From contig NZ_CP086063.1 of assembly GCF_020783315.1 (NCBI RefSeq), positions 3,150,501 to 3,214,500 on the forward strand: a DNA stretch of 64,000 nucleotides, written 5' to 3'. Below are positions 53,606-62,191 of this stretch, in pieces. This DNA is from Ferruginibacter lapsinanis (GTDB lineage: Bacteria > Bacteroidota > Bacteroidia > Chitinophagales > Chitinophagaceae). Every line of letters starts with the position of its first letter. The first letter of the stretch is position 1. The notes beneath the pieces are model-generated. The model worked only from the letters and a program-made list of their open reading frames with translations. It did no database searches and was not told where the DNA came from. A program made the position numbers and the translations under genes.

Positions 53606-56053
53606 TTATGCTCTTGATGCTCTGATTATATCCGCAAACACTCCACTCGCCGTCACTTCAGCACCTGCACCTGCACCCTTTATTACAAGAGGCTGATCAA
53701 CATATCTATCCGTATAAAACAACACAATATTATCCTTACCATACAAATGGAACAGATCATGCTCCGGATGAATATGCTGCAAACCTACAGACGCTTTACC
53801 ATTCTCATACTTAGCAACAAACTTCAGGATATTCCCTTTAGAAGCTGCTTCATCATACAACTTTTTAAAGTGAGCCTCATGTTTCACCATCGATGCAAAG
53901 AAATCATCTACTGATCCCTGCATACATTCTTCCGGCATAAAGGAGTTGTTGGTAATATCGTCCAGTTCTATTTTAGACCCACACTCACGTGCAAGAATTA
54001 AGATCTTACGCATCACATCTTTACCACTTAAGTCTAAACGAGGATCCGGTTCAGTATACCCTTCTTTCTTCGCCTGCATCACCACGTCAGAAAAACCTTC
54101 GCCTTTATAGTTGTTGAAAACAAAATTCAATGTACCACTCAATACCGCTTCTATCTTACGCACTTTATCGCCACTGCGAATCAAATCGTTTAGTGTACCA
54201 ATCACCGGTAGACTAGCCCCCACATTTGTTTCGTATAAGAAACCTGCATTGAATTCATTTGCCAATTCTTTCAAGCTCTTAAAATATTCAAACGAAGAAG
54301 AAGCGGCTATCTTATTACACGCTACTACAGAAATACTTTTTGATAACAACCTGTCATACAGTTCAGCAATATCCGCATTCGCTGTAACATCTGCAAACAC
54401 TGAGTTACGTACGTTCTTCTCAATAATGGTATTGATAAAACCTGCACTAGTCATATGCACACCATCTTTCAACAATGTTTCTTTCCAGTTTGCCAGATCA
54501 ATACCACCATTATCATTGAACAACATTTTGGTACTGTTGGCAATGCCCGCTACTTTCACTTTAATACGAAGGTATTTTTGTAAGTAAGATTGTTGTTTGT
54601 GCAATTGCGCCAATAATTTACCACCCACATTACCCACACCAGCCACAAATAAATTGATCTCTTTATACGTTGTTTCAAAAAATGCTTCATGCAATACGTT
54701 GATCGCTTTCTTCACATCCTTGGCTCCTATCACTGCAGAAATATTTCTTTCAGAAGACCCCTGGGAGATAGCACGAACATTCACCCCATTACGACCCAGT
54801 GTACCAAACATTTTACCACTGATACCCGGGTGACTACGCATATTATCACCCACCAGTGCAACAATAGCCAACTCTCTTTCCATACCCAATGGTTCCACTT
54901 TGTTGGTTTCTATTTCGTAGCTGAATTCTTCATCCACCACTTTCTTTGCCAATGCAGCATTTGCATCATCAATACCCACACAAATAGAATGTTCAGAAGA
55001 ACTTTGTGTAATTAATATCACATTGATCTTTGCATTGGCCAATGCACCAAACAATCTTTTGCTAAAACCCGGAATACCGATCATACCGCTACCTTCCAAA
55101 CTCAACAACGTTATTTTACCAATGCTGGAGATACCACGGATGCTGGTATCATCTTTTGCTGCATCTTTTTCAATCACTGTACCAATATCACCCGGCGCAA
55201 AAGTATTTTTGATCCAGGTAGGAATGCCTTTTTTCAAAACCGGTTGAATCGTTGGCGGGTAGATCACCTTTGCTCCAAAATGCGACAATTCCATCGCTTC
55301 CTGGTAAGAGATACGGGGGATCATTTTCACATTCGTTACAATACGGGGATCCGCCGTCATCATACCCGATACATCTGTCCAGATCTCTAAGGTATGTGCA
55401 TTCAATGCCGCTGCTAAAATAGCCGCGGTATAGTCGGAGCCACCACGCCCCAGCGTAGTGCCTTCCCCAGCTTCATTGCTAGAAATGAACCCGGGAAGTA
55501 TAAATAATTTAGAAGAAGAAGCTGCAAACTTAGCCGCCACTTTTTTATCTGTAACTGCAAAATCTACCGCAGCTGACCCGAAATTAGAATCGGTGGTAAT
55601 GATCTCCCTGCTGTCGATCCATTCACATTCACCCACCGCATCTTTTAATCTAGCCGCAATGATCTGCGACGATAATAACTCTCCATAGCTCACAATGCGG
55701 TCTTTGGTATGCTCCGATAATTCTTTCAGTAAAAAGATACCGTTGCAGATATCTTCTATTTCGTTGCACAATGTTTTTACCAGGCTCAGCACACTGCTTT
55801 GCTGCGTAAGTGGTAATAATTCTTTAACGGTTTGTAAATGGCGTTGTTCCGCCTCCTGTAATTTATCTTTGTACGCCTCGTTACCAGCCGCAGCCAGAGC
55901 GCTGCACCCCAATAACACATCTGTAATACCCCCCAGTGCCGACACCACCACCACGGTGGTATCTGTTGCTACTTTATCCTTTACGATGGCTACTACTTTA
56001 TTGATATTTTCTGCATTGGCAACCGAACTGCCTCCAAACTTTAAAACCTGCAT
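53606..56053 (-). CDS. thrA: Bifunctional aspartokinase / homoserine dehydrogenase I
   Basis: The 815-residue protein has an N-terminal aspartokinase (MQVLKFGGSSVANAENI, then GRGGSDYTAAIL) and two ACT-type regulatory segments (about 310-455). The C-terminal homoserine dehydrogenase (about 465-815) has GVGNVGGKL and NVGASLPVIGTLNDLI. It catalyses the first and third steps of the aspartate pathway to threonine/methionine. First gene of thrA-thrB-thrC. A TACCTTTG element lies about 73 bp upstream. Confidence 0.96.
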   Translation of the reverse strand: MQVLKFGGSSVANAENINKVVAIVKDKVATDTTVVVVSALGGITDVLLGCSALAAAGNEAYKDKLQEAEQRHLQTVKELLPLTQQSSVLSLVKTLCNEIEDICNGIFLLKELSEHTKDRIVSYGELLSSQIIAARLKDAVGECEWIDSREIITTDSNFGSAAVDFAVTDKKVAAKFAASSSKLFILPGFISSNEAGEGTTLGRGGSDYTAAILAAALNAHTLEIWTDVSGMMTADPRIVTNVKMIPRISYQEAMELSHFGAKVIYPPTIQPVLKKGIPTWIKNTFAPGDIGTVIEKDAAKDDTSIRGISSIGKITLLSLEGSGMIGIPGFSKRLFGALANAKINVILITQSSSEHSICVGIDDANAALAKKVVDEEFSYEIETNKVEPLGMERELAIVALVGDNMRSHPGISGKMFGTLGRNGVNVRAISQGSSERNISAVIGAKDVKKAINVLHEAFFETTYKEINLFVAGVGNVGGKLLAQLHKQQSYLQKYLRIKVKVAGIANSTKMLFNDNGGIDLANWKETLLKDGVHMTSAGFINTIIEKNVRNSVFADVTANADIAELYDRLLSKSISVVACNKIAASSSFEYFKSLKELANEFNAGFLYETNVGASLPVIGTLNDLIRSGDKVRKIEAVLSGTLNFVFNNYKGEGFSDVVMQAKKEGYTEPDPRLDLSGKDVMRKILILARECGSKIELDDITNNSFMPEECMQGSVDDFFASMVKHEAHFKKLYDEAASKGNILKFVAKYENGKASVGLQHIHPEHDLFHLYGKDNIVLFYTDRYVDQPLVIKGAGAGAEVTASGVFADIIRASRA

Positions 56054-56125
56054 TGCTGTTTATTTAATGGTATATATAATAATGATTAATAATTCGTTCT
56101 TGTGAACTAAAAGCTAAAAAGTGCC

Positions 56126-56133
56126 CAAAGGTA
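56126..56133 (-). promoter_or_regulatory. Promoter -7 element TACCTTTG for thrABC
   Basis: An exact TAnnTTTG match on the minus strand, 72 bases before the thrA start. Confidence 0.45.
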
Positions 56134-56276
56134 ATATGAAAATGTACAACCCTAACGGGTTGTTGTAGAAATTGTGGTAGTGCTGCTAATTATAGCAGAA
56201 AAAGAAGGGATAATATGTGTTTTGTTGTGTACCACGACGTTTGTAAAACGAAGATAAGGGGAAAATATTATATTTT

Positions 56277-56445
56277 GATGTGCTGATGTGCTAATATGCC
56301 GATGTGCTGATGAAAAAATGTTAGTTTCTACCAATTTTACTTTCACTCTAACAATAAACGAACTGTCAGTCTGAGTTTGTCGAAGACGTCCCTAAAACTA
56401 AAACTCCCCAATCAGCATATCAGCACATCGACAAATCAGCACATT
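56277..56445. repeat. 8-bp-unit array in inverted pair, third locus
   Basis: GATGTGCT, GATGTGCT, AATATGCC, GATGTGCT lie at 56277-56308. The inverted array AGCATATC, AGCACATC, GACAAATC, AGCACATT lies at 56414-56445. Unit length equals that of the GATTTGGA arrays at 32.95 and 63.28 kb, but the unit differs. Confidence 0.75.
56363..56388 (+). repeat. 26-bp island-flanking sequence, left copy
   Basis: Its reverse complement matches 63552-63577 at 25 of 26 positions. The core GTCAGTCTGAGTTTGTCGAA is a sequence type that I recall as dispersed in several bacterial genomes, so it need not be an attachment site. Confidence 0.7.
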
Positions 56446-56450
56446 AGTAG

Positions 56451-56550
56451 CATGGGCAGAGTGCAAAGCCGGGCTTTAGGCTCGGGCTATCCGTTACAAG
56501 CCATGCCTGCGGCATGGGCTTTCCACTCCTATCCCGGCTATGCTGGGCAG
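56451..56550. repeat. G/C-rich palindromic patch
   Basis: This 100-bp stretch is far richer in G/C than its surroundings and contains GCCATGCC-TGC-GGCATGGGC and several CCGGGCT/CGGGCTA units, typical of a REP-like intergenic repeat. Confidence 0.6.
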
Positions 56551-56704
56551 AGGAACGTTATTGGGCTTTTGGATGTTATATTGGGGAGTATTAGTATATT
56601 AGCCGAAAATGGCACAATCGATTCCTTCAATATATAAGTTGCCGCAACTATTTAAGAACAGAGTTAACTTATAACTAACCTTATAGAACATACTGACGCC
56701 AAAA

Positions 56705-57358
56705 ATGCTAGTAGAGTTAAAAAATGACCTCATAACTAAACCTGCAAAGGATATTTATCACAAGTATCTTTTAGGACAAGATGTTTGGTATTTCAAAGAG
56801 CACTTGAAATTGCCTGACCACTCAAAAAAATACGATGAGCTTAAATACTATATTTCAAATGGACTTGACATACACTTCAACAATATTGCAATCGTTGGGA
56901 GTGCAAAAACTGGCATAAGTTTTAATCCTTCAAATAAATTCAGATACTTCCAGCAAGACTCTGATTTTGATATTGTATTAGTGTCCCCTAGACATTTTGA
57001 AAAATTTTGGAACGCATATGTTGACATGTTTTATAATCAAGTAATTATACCCGAATATGACAGTGTATCAAAATCAATATTTAAGAAATTTATTTCCTTA
57101 AAAGACCCAACACAGAAACATAAAGACATAAAAGAATGGGTAAAAACGGTAAATCCATTTGTAAAGGATTTGCAACAATTTTTTGGAATAGCACATGATA
57201 TAAATTATCGAATATATGACTCGTGGGAATCTGTAGAAAAATATCACTATTTTGGAATATCACAATTCAAAAACTTTGTAGCAAACAATAAAAAAAAGGA
57301 AATGCAAATTGCTGCAATTATTTCTTCACTAATCAATAAAGGCAATGGCAACAATTAA
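56705..57358 (+). CDS. Nucleotidyltransferase-fold protein, paired with DUF262
   Basis: The 217-residue protein has the nucleotidyltransferase pattern: IAIVGSAKTG (Gly65-Ser66), then FQQDSDFDIVLVSP (Asp85, Asp87, Asp89). A possible third acidic strand is HDINYRIYDSW (Asp165, Asp172). The spacing GS-x18-DSD is longer than in small MNT proteins. It overlaps the following DUF262 gene by 14 bp, implying coupled translation. NTase-fold proteins in defence or toxin-antitoxin modules modify tRNA, proteins or make signals; which applies here is unknown. The gene lies in an accessory, repeat-bounded island. Confidence 0.72.
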   Translation: MLVELKNDLITKPAKDIYHKYLLGQDVWYFKEHLKLPDHSKKYDELKYYISNGLDIHFNNIAIVGSAKTGISFNPSNKFRYFQQDSDFDIVLVSPRHFEKFWNAYVDMFYNQVIIPEYDSVSKSIFKKFISLKDPTQKHKDIKEWVKTVNPFVKDLQQFFGIAHDINYRIYDSWESVEKYHYFGISQFKNFVANNKKKEMQIAAIISSLINKGNGNN

Positions 57359-58415
57359 CGAACAAATAAATATTGAATCCCATACTATAAAGTGGGTTAT
57401 TGATTCAATGAGGGCAACTCGTTTGACAGTCGACAACAGTTTCCAACGAAATTACGTCTGGCTTGAAAAACATCAAATAAAATTGATTGAAACAATTTTA
57501 ATGGGTTTCCCTATTCCTGAAATTTATTTATGGCAAAAAGAAACCGATGCTAAGACAGGAGATATGAAGTTAAGCATCATTGATGGACAACAACGACTTG
57601 GAGCAATTTTAGATTTTATCAATGATGAATTTGCTCTAACATCTACTTCACTTGATGAAGAAAATATTAAAAAGGAATATACAGGAAAAAAATTCTCGGA
57701 ATTAACCGATGAGTTTAGAAATGCAATTTGGGAATTTAAATTATCAATACGTTTCGTCAATAAGACTATTGAGAGAAGTGATGTGGTTACAATGTTCCTT
57801 AGATTAAATAGCACTAATATGACATTGAATCCACAAGAACTTCGCAATGCTGAGTTTGAAGGGGCTTTTATCAAAGCAGCTGCCGAGATTTCTGAAAATC
57901 CATTTTGGGAGAGCCATTCAATATTCAATGTTCAAGATTTACGCAGGATGAATGACATCCAATTTATAAGCAGTATTCTTATGTTCTTCCGCCTAGGAAT
58001 TGGAGAGGATACAACACAAGCCAATTTTAATAAGGTTTATGACCTATATAACAAAGAATATCAAGAAAAAATCGATGACCAAAAGCTATTTTACTTGATC
58101 GTTGCTGAAACTGAAAAAATAATTGGAGGTGACAAAGAGATAGAAAGGTTTCTTAAGAAGAAAACACATTTATATTCTCTTTTTTTGGTAATTTATTATT
58201 TCATAAAGAAACAAGGAGGTGTACAACAAAAACAAATTGAGCAATACAAAAAATTTGTAGAGGCATATAACGATAACGAAAAACTCATTGCACACTTTAA
58301 AGACTTGAAAACTCAATCAGAAATTAATGAATATAAAAAATTAAGTTCAACAGGAACCCAAGGCAAAACAAATCGTATGCGTAGAAATGATATTCTTAAA
58401 GATATCCTAGAATAA
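57345..58415 (+). CDS. DUF262 (GmrSD/SspE N-terminal-like) protein
   Basis: The 356-residue protein has the DUF262 hallmarks FQRNYVW (33-39), IDGQQRLGA (79-87) and FLRLNSTNMTLNPQELRNA (about 146-164). In GmrSD and SspE this ParB-like domain binds nucleotide and controls a nuclease. Here no HNH/DUF1524 nuclease domain follows; the C-terminus is helical and basic (RMRRNDILKDILE). It overlaps the nucleotidyltransferase gene by 14 bp, so the pair forms a tight two-gene unit. A restriction- or phage-defence role is inferred only from the domain family and context. Confidence 0.85.
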   Translation: MATINEQINIESHTIKWVIDSMRATRLTVDNSFQRNYVWLEKHQIKLIETILMGFPIPEIYLWQKETDAKTGDMKLSIIDGQQRLGAILDFINDEFALTSTSLDEENIKKEYTGKKFSELTDEFRNAIWEFKLSIRFVNKTIERSDVVTMFLRLNSTNMTLNPQELRNAEFEGAFIKAAAEISENPFWESHSIFNVQDLRRMNDIQFISSILMFFRLGIGEDTTQANFNKVYDLYNKEYQEKIDDQKLFYLIVAETEKIIGGDKEIERFLKKKTHLYSLFLVIYYFIKKQGGVQQKQIEQYKKFVEAYNDNEKLIAHFKDLKTQSEINEYKKLSSTGTQGKTNRMRRNDILKDILE

Positions 58416-58505
58416 CCCCCACTCTCGTTGGTACAAGAGTCCGAAAATTTTTAAATGAAATTGTATTAAACATATTCTTTACAACTTTAATATTAAGAAA
58501 AAATC

Positions 58506-59402
58506 ATGGAGAGATTCGCAACCATAGTAACTATAGTTGGTGGCATATTTGGAATAATATCTATAATCTATATTAGGCATAAGGATAAAAAGGAAAAAAG
58601 AAAAGAGAAAGAGGAGGGAAAAGCATTTTTGCCAACTTGTGATGTTCATTTATTTTCTAGACTCAAATTAACCGAAAAAGAATACCAATTTGCCATAGGT
58701 CTCCCAAGTGAAGTATCGAATAAGGATCACTATATATTAAGTTTACCACTTTCAATTGGGAATACAGGAGGCTCCGATTTGGAGGATGTCAAAATAGTTT
58801 TTCGTTATCAAAAAGAATCTCCTTTAGCAATTAGCAACGAAGTGATAAAATTCCAACCTATAACCAATTTAGTTAAAGCTTCAAGGAACTTTGAAAAGAC
58901 TGATGAGGGGCAATTTGCTACCTTTCATTTAAACAAAATACCAATAAAAGTTTCAGCACGACTTAATGAGCCAATCAGCTTATTCCCTTCACCACAAAAA
59001 ATGACCATTCCTTTAAAAAGTAAAACAGATATAAAATTAGTAGGGAACCTTAAGTTTGAAATCAAGTATTTTTTCGAATTCTATGTAAGTGCCAAAAATA
59101 CAGAGATTAAAAAAATAAAAATAAATATCTATGCTTATCCTTCCAAAAATATTGAAGAATTGGTGAATATCGTTGCTGCGAAAATTGAGAACAATATAAA
59201 CAAACGCCCTGATGATAAATTCCCAGAAACTGTAATGTTATTTTATCCGGATTTTACATTCCATAGTAAACAAGAAGGCTATTCTTTTTACACAGCAACT
59301 GTCAATTATGAAAAATTCAGAAGTGTATATGTAAAAGATTATAAAATTATAATTCAAAAATATGTCGAAAGCGATAATCAAATAACTGAAATACCTATAT
59401 AA
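58506..59402 (+). CDS. Membrane-anchored protein of unknown function
   Basis: The 298-residue protein has one N-terminal transmembrane helix (about 5-23), then a basic KKEKRKEKEEGK linker and a beta-rich soluble domain. SLPLSIGNTGGSDLEDVKIV and VGNLKFEIKYFFEFYVSAK suggest a beta-sandwich. No enzyme motif is seen. It lies 25 bp before the SPFH-like gene, so the two are probably co-transcribed, and 90 bp after the DUF262 gene. Composition is as AT-rich as its neighbours in the island. Confidence 0.7.
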   Translation: MERFATIVTIVGGIFGIISIIYIRHKDKKEKRKEKEEGKAFLPTCDVHLFSRLKLTEKEYQFAIGLPSEVSNKDHYILSLPLSIGNTGGSDLEDVKIVFRYQKESPLAISNEVIKFQPITNLVKASRNFEKTDEGQFATFHLNKIPIKVSARLNEPISLFPSPQKMTIPLKSKTDIKLVGNLKFEIKYFFEFYVSAKNTEIKKIKINIYAYPSKNIEELVNIVAAKIENNINKRPDDKFPETVMLFYPDFTFHSKQEGYSFYTATVNYEKFRSVYVKDYKIIIQKYVESDNQITEIPI

Positions 59403-59427
59403 TATATTCACCCATCACGATTACAAA

Positions 59428-60027
59428 ATGACATTAACTATTTTAGATATACAAACAGTTATTGATTATATCATTAAAAACAAAGAATGGATATTTTCTG
59501 GAATAGGCATTTTTGTTTTCACAGGAATATTATGGCTACTTCGTAAAATATTTATACCAAGTGCTACAAAAGGAATCAGACAGCCAACTTCAAATGAAGA
59601 AAAAGATCCCCCTTCAAACCACTGGCAAGCTATTGCACCACCAAATAGCAGATATAAAACTGTTACAAAAAAGTCTAGTTCCATTCCAGGAGGTATTCAA
59701 ACCATTGCATTAGAATATGATACACATGGGCATGCTTATCCACTTAATTTAAAAGGCTCTTTAGTTCGTGCAGAAATTGCTTTTGAATGTCGGCTTAATA
59801 ATGCTTATAAAGCTGTTTATGAAGGAAATGAATACGCATTAAATTTTCTACCAGCTCAATTCCTAATAAAAGCCAGAGAAATATTGGAAAATTATACACT
59901 AAGAAAAATTTTAGATAATAGAGAAATGATTGCAACTGAAATTACCGAAAAACTTAAGGAACATTTTGACAAATATGGTTTCACATTATTACATATAAGT
60001 ATAGGAGCACTTAATAAGATTAAATGA
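59428..60027 (+). CDS. Small SPFH/Band-7-like membrane protein
   Basis: The 199-residue protein has an N-terminal transmembrane helix (about 20-40) and a C-terminal region that resembles the core of SPFH/Band-7 domains. LNLKGSLVRAEIAFECRLNN is followed by the charged helix TLRKILDNREMIATEITEKL and the strand FDKYGFTLLHISIGAL. SPFH proteins form ring-like cages at membranes. The match is by pattern only and is weaker than in classical flotillins. It follows the membrane-anchored unknown gene by 25 bp and precedes a repeat-rich gap. Confidence 0.5.
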   Translation: MTLTILDIQTVIDYIIKNKEWIFSGIGIFVFTGILWLLRKIFIPSATKGIRQPTSNEEKDPPSNHWQAIAPPNSRYKTVTKKSSSIPGGIQTIALEYDTHGHAYPLNLKGSLVRAEIAFECRLNNAYKAVYEGNEYALNFLPAQFLIKAREILENYTLRKILDNREMIATEITEKLKEHFDKYGFTLLHISIGALNKIK

Positions 60028-60140
60028 CGAAATGATAATTGATTTACAGATATTTAAAAGAAAAAAACATTAAAAATGAAATTATCCAAACCAGCTTTAT
60101 CTCGATTATCTGAAATGATATGTGGGAATGACCCAGCTAT

Positions 60141-60200
60141 CCACTGCCCCGGTTCGTGGCACACGAAACGGCAAAGTTTGAAATGCAACTGAAATAAAAA
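60141..60200 (+). repeat. 60-bp direct repeat, copy 1
   Basis: It matches 63606-63665 at 57 of 60 positions. It contains the 19-mer GGTTCGTGGCACACGAAAC (60151-60169), itself an imperfect palindrome. Confidence 0.85.
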
Positions 60201-60329
60201 TATTTTGTCCCAGCAACGTCTCCGGCACGGGACGTTGCGTCAACTATCAAAGAAGCAACATTAGCAATAGGTCGCAACGTCCTCCCCTTGCACTTAGCCT
60301 ACGCAGAGAGACGTCGCTAGGACAAAATA
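60201..60329. repeat. Nested hairpin element
   Basis: The outer arms begin TATTTTGTCC and match at 20 of 23 positions when inverted. The inner arms GGACGTTGCG and CGCAACGTCC are perfect. The whole could fold into a cruciform or RNA hairpin. Confidence 0.75.
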
Positions 60330-60398
60330 ACCCTATTCATTAAGACTCACTCGAAATAATATTTATCTTTGAAACAATAAATTACAAATGCAATAATT

Positions 60399-61247
60399 AT
60401 GAAGCCTCATCAATCAACGGGCATATTTATTCCGTCAAAAAATAATTTCATAGAACTAACGGATGAAATAGCAGAATGTTCATTAAATGGCATCTCATAT
60501 CATTTAGGTTATCACCCAGATCAATTGCATCATTTTACCAATCATGACCTGAAATCAAACATATTTAATATAAGCGTAGAAATCTTCACAAAAAACATCG
60601 TATTCATTTTAATTGATAAATCTGAAAAATTTATAGAAAGAAAGGATGTGGAAGATTACATGGGCGGCTTTGATATGAATAGGGTATATACTTCATACAA
60701 CATCAAAACAATATTGGAAGATGGAATTGAGAGTAAATCCCTAAAACTCGATTTCTTGTCTAGGGTTCTTCAAATTGACGACCCCAGTCCCAATGGAATG
60801 TTTTTTATACCCCATCTGTCAATGAATCTATTTTTTATAGATGGTATTTTAGTAAGTGCAGATTCCTCTGATGGATTAAATGAATGGGCTCAACATTGGA
60901 AAAACTTGAATCCTACGTTCTTTTTAAATTATGAAAAAGAGGCAAGAACTTATTGGGGTGATAATATTGGCCAAATAATTAAAGAAATAAACTTGCAAGC
61001 TGATGCTTATGCTAATGTTCCAAATGCAATTAATAATGAATATACTTCTTTACATCTAACAAACTTTGAGAACATAAATTTTGCCATGTTAAAAGTTTGT
61101 CACTATGGCCAAGAAATAGATATTGAACTTTTTAGGCAAATTAATTATGGAAGGTACAAGGAGCTTCAACCTAACAAATTCAGAGTTCAAAACTTTATTT
61201 ATGAGTTTGATGTCACAGGCAACCTTGTAAATTATTTTCAGATATAA
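60399..61247 (+). CDS. Unknown protein paired with TIR gene
   Basis: The 282-residue protein has no signal or membrane segment. It is rich in Asn/Phe/Ile and ends KFRVQNFIYEFDVTGNLVNY. It shows no motif I recognise; segments such as SRVLQIDDPSPNGMFFIPHL look like a compact alpha/beta fold. The TIR-domain gene starts 26 bp downstream on the same strand, so the two are very likely one operon. In TIR-based immunity the partner often senses the trigger, so this could be a sensor, but that is inference from position alone. Confidence 0.65.
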   Translation: MKPHQSTGIFIPSKNNFIELTDEIAECSLNGISYHLGYHPDQLHHFTNHDLKSNIFNISVEIFTKNIVFILIDKSEKFIERKDVEDYMGGFDMNRVYTSYNIKTILEDGIESKSLKLDFLSRVLQIDDPSPNGMFFIPHLSMNLFFIDGILVSADSSDGLNEWAQHWKNLNPTFFLNYEKEARTYWGDNIGQIIKEINLQADAYANVPNAINNEYTSLHLTNFENINFAMLKVCHYGQEIDIELFRQINYGRYKELQPNKFRVQNFIYEFDVTGNLVNYFQI

Positions 61248-61273
61248 ATTTAAGCAGCAAACAATCTTATATT

Positions 61274-62191
61274 ATGAGTCTTAGTTATTATTATGACCAA
61301 GTGTCAAGACTAGAAAGGGAAATAGCAGATTTACAAAAGAAAATCTCAGATGAAACCAGGAGAGAAGTTGACAAACAAAAACAAATCGATTCAATAAACA
61401 GGTCAATAAATAGTTCAACTTCACTTTCTACTTTACAAAGTAAACAAAGGCAAATACAAAGTTATCAAGGCGATATTATTAGGATTCAATCTGCCAAAGC
61501 TGATATTCAAAGAAAAATAGCTGATAAAGGAACCGAACTTGCAAAAAAGAAGCAAGAAATCTTAAAAGAAGAAGTCAAAGAAAGAGACAAACTTAAAAGA
61601 GAGCAGGAGAACTTCCAAAGAGAACAAGAAGCGTTTCAACGTCAGCAAGAAAATTATCAAAGAGATCAAGAAAGACTTCAAAGAAAACTTCAAAATGATA
61701 TTTCGAACCAAAAAGATATTCTTAATACATTAGTTCAACAAATACATGCAGCAAACACAACCCAAGTACTCTCTGAAAACAAAGAATATGATTTCTTTAT
61801 ATCACATGCAACAGAAGATAAGGAAAGCTTTGTAAGACCCTTAGCCGAGTCTTTAATTGAAAAAGGTCACAAAGTTTGGTATGATGAGTTTCAATTAAAA
61901 ATTGGCGACAGTCTCAGAAAAAAAATTGATGAAGGGCTTAAATCTTCAAAATATGGAATTGTTGTTCTTTCTCGTGATTTTTTTAAAAAGAATTGGCCTG
62001 AATATGAACTAAATGGATTAGTAGCCAGAGAAATGAATGGAGTAAAGGTTATATTACCAATTTGGCATAATGTTACTAGAGATGAAGTTATTTCTTTTAG
62101 TCCAACTTTGGCAGACAAGTTAGCTTTAAATACTGCTATTTATAGTACGGCAGAAATAGTAACTCAATTAGGAAAACTTCTAGAAAATTAA
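61274..62191 (+). CDS. Coiled-coil TIR-domain protein
   Basis: The 305-residue protein has a long N-terminal coiled coil (about 10-165), with four perfect RxQExxQ heptads at 109-136, and a C-terminal TIR domain (about 170-305). TIR hallmarks are YDFFISHATEDK (172-183), VWYDEFQLKIGDSLRKKID and DFFKKNWPEYEL, with Glu245 at the position of the NAD+-cleaving catalytic glutamate. Bacterial TIR domains degrade NAD+ or make signalling nucleotides on infection. The coiled coil may drive oligomerisation. It is the second gene of an operon with an unknown partner and lies in a repeat-bounded island. No known Thoeris or CBASS partner is adjacent. Confidence 0.9.
   Translation: MSLSYYYDQVSRLEREIADLQKKISDETRREVDKQKQIDSINRSINSSTSLSTLQSKQRQIQSYQGDIIRIQSAKADIQRKIADKGTELAKKKQEILKEEVKERDKLKREQENFQREQEAFQRQQENYQRDQERLQRKLQNDISNQKDILNTLVQQIHAANTTQVLSENKEYDFFISHATEDKESFVRPLAESLIEKGHKVWYDEFQLKIGDSLRKKIDEGLKSSKYGIVVLSRDFFKKNWPEYELNGLVAREMNGVKVILPIWHNVTRDEVISFSPTLADKLALNTAIYSTAEIVTQLGKLLEN

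Larger units (their letters stand above)
56054..56704. other. Repeat-rich intergenic region at the island's left edge
   Basis: About 650 bp hold the thrA promoter element, paired arrays of 8-bp units (56277-56445), a 26-bp island-flanking sequence (56363-56388) and a G/C-rich palindromic patch (56451-56550). An 86-codon frame overlapping these repeats (56377-56637) looks fortuitous. Confidence 0.6.
60028..60398. other. Intergenic region with 60-bp repeat and large hairpin
   Basis: About 370 bp without a frame hold a 60-bp repeat (60141-60200) and an imperfect 23-bp inverted pair (60201-60223 with 60307-60329) enclosing a second 10-bp pair (60230-60239 with 60273-60282). Confidence 0.7.

Noticed and set aside
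56277-56445. CRISPR array
   Set aside because: Units are only 8 bp with no spacers of constant length, and no cas genes are present.
56377-56637. 86-codon plus-strand frame at the island's left edge
   Set aside because: It runs through the 8-bp arrays and the G/C-rich palindromic patch; its peptide is a translation of repeats.
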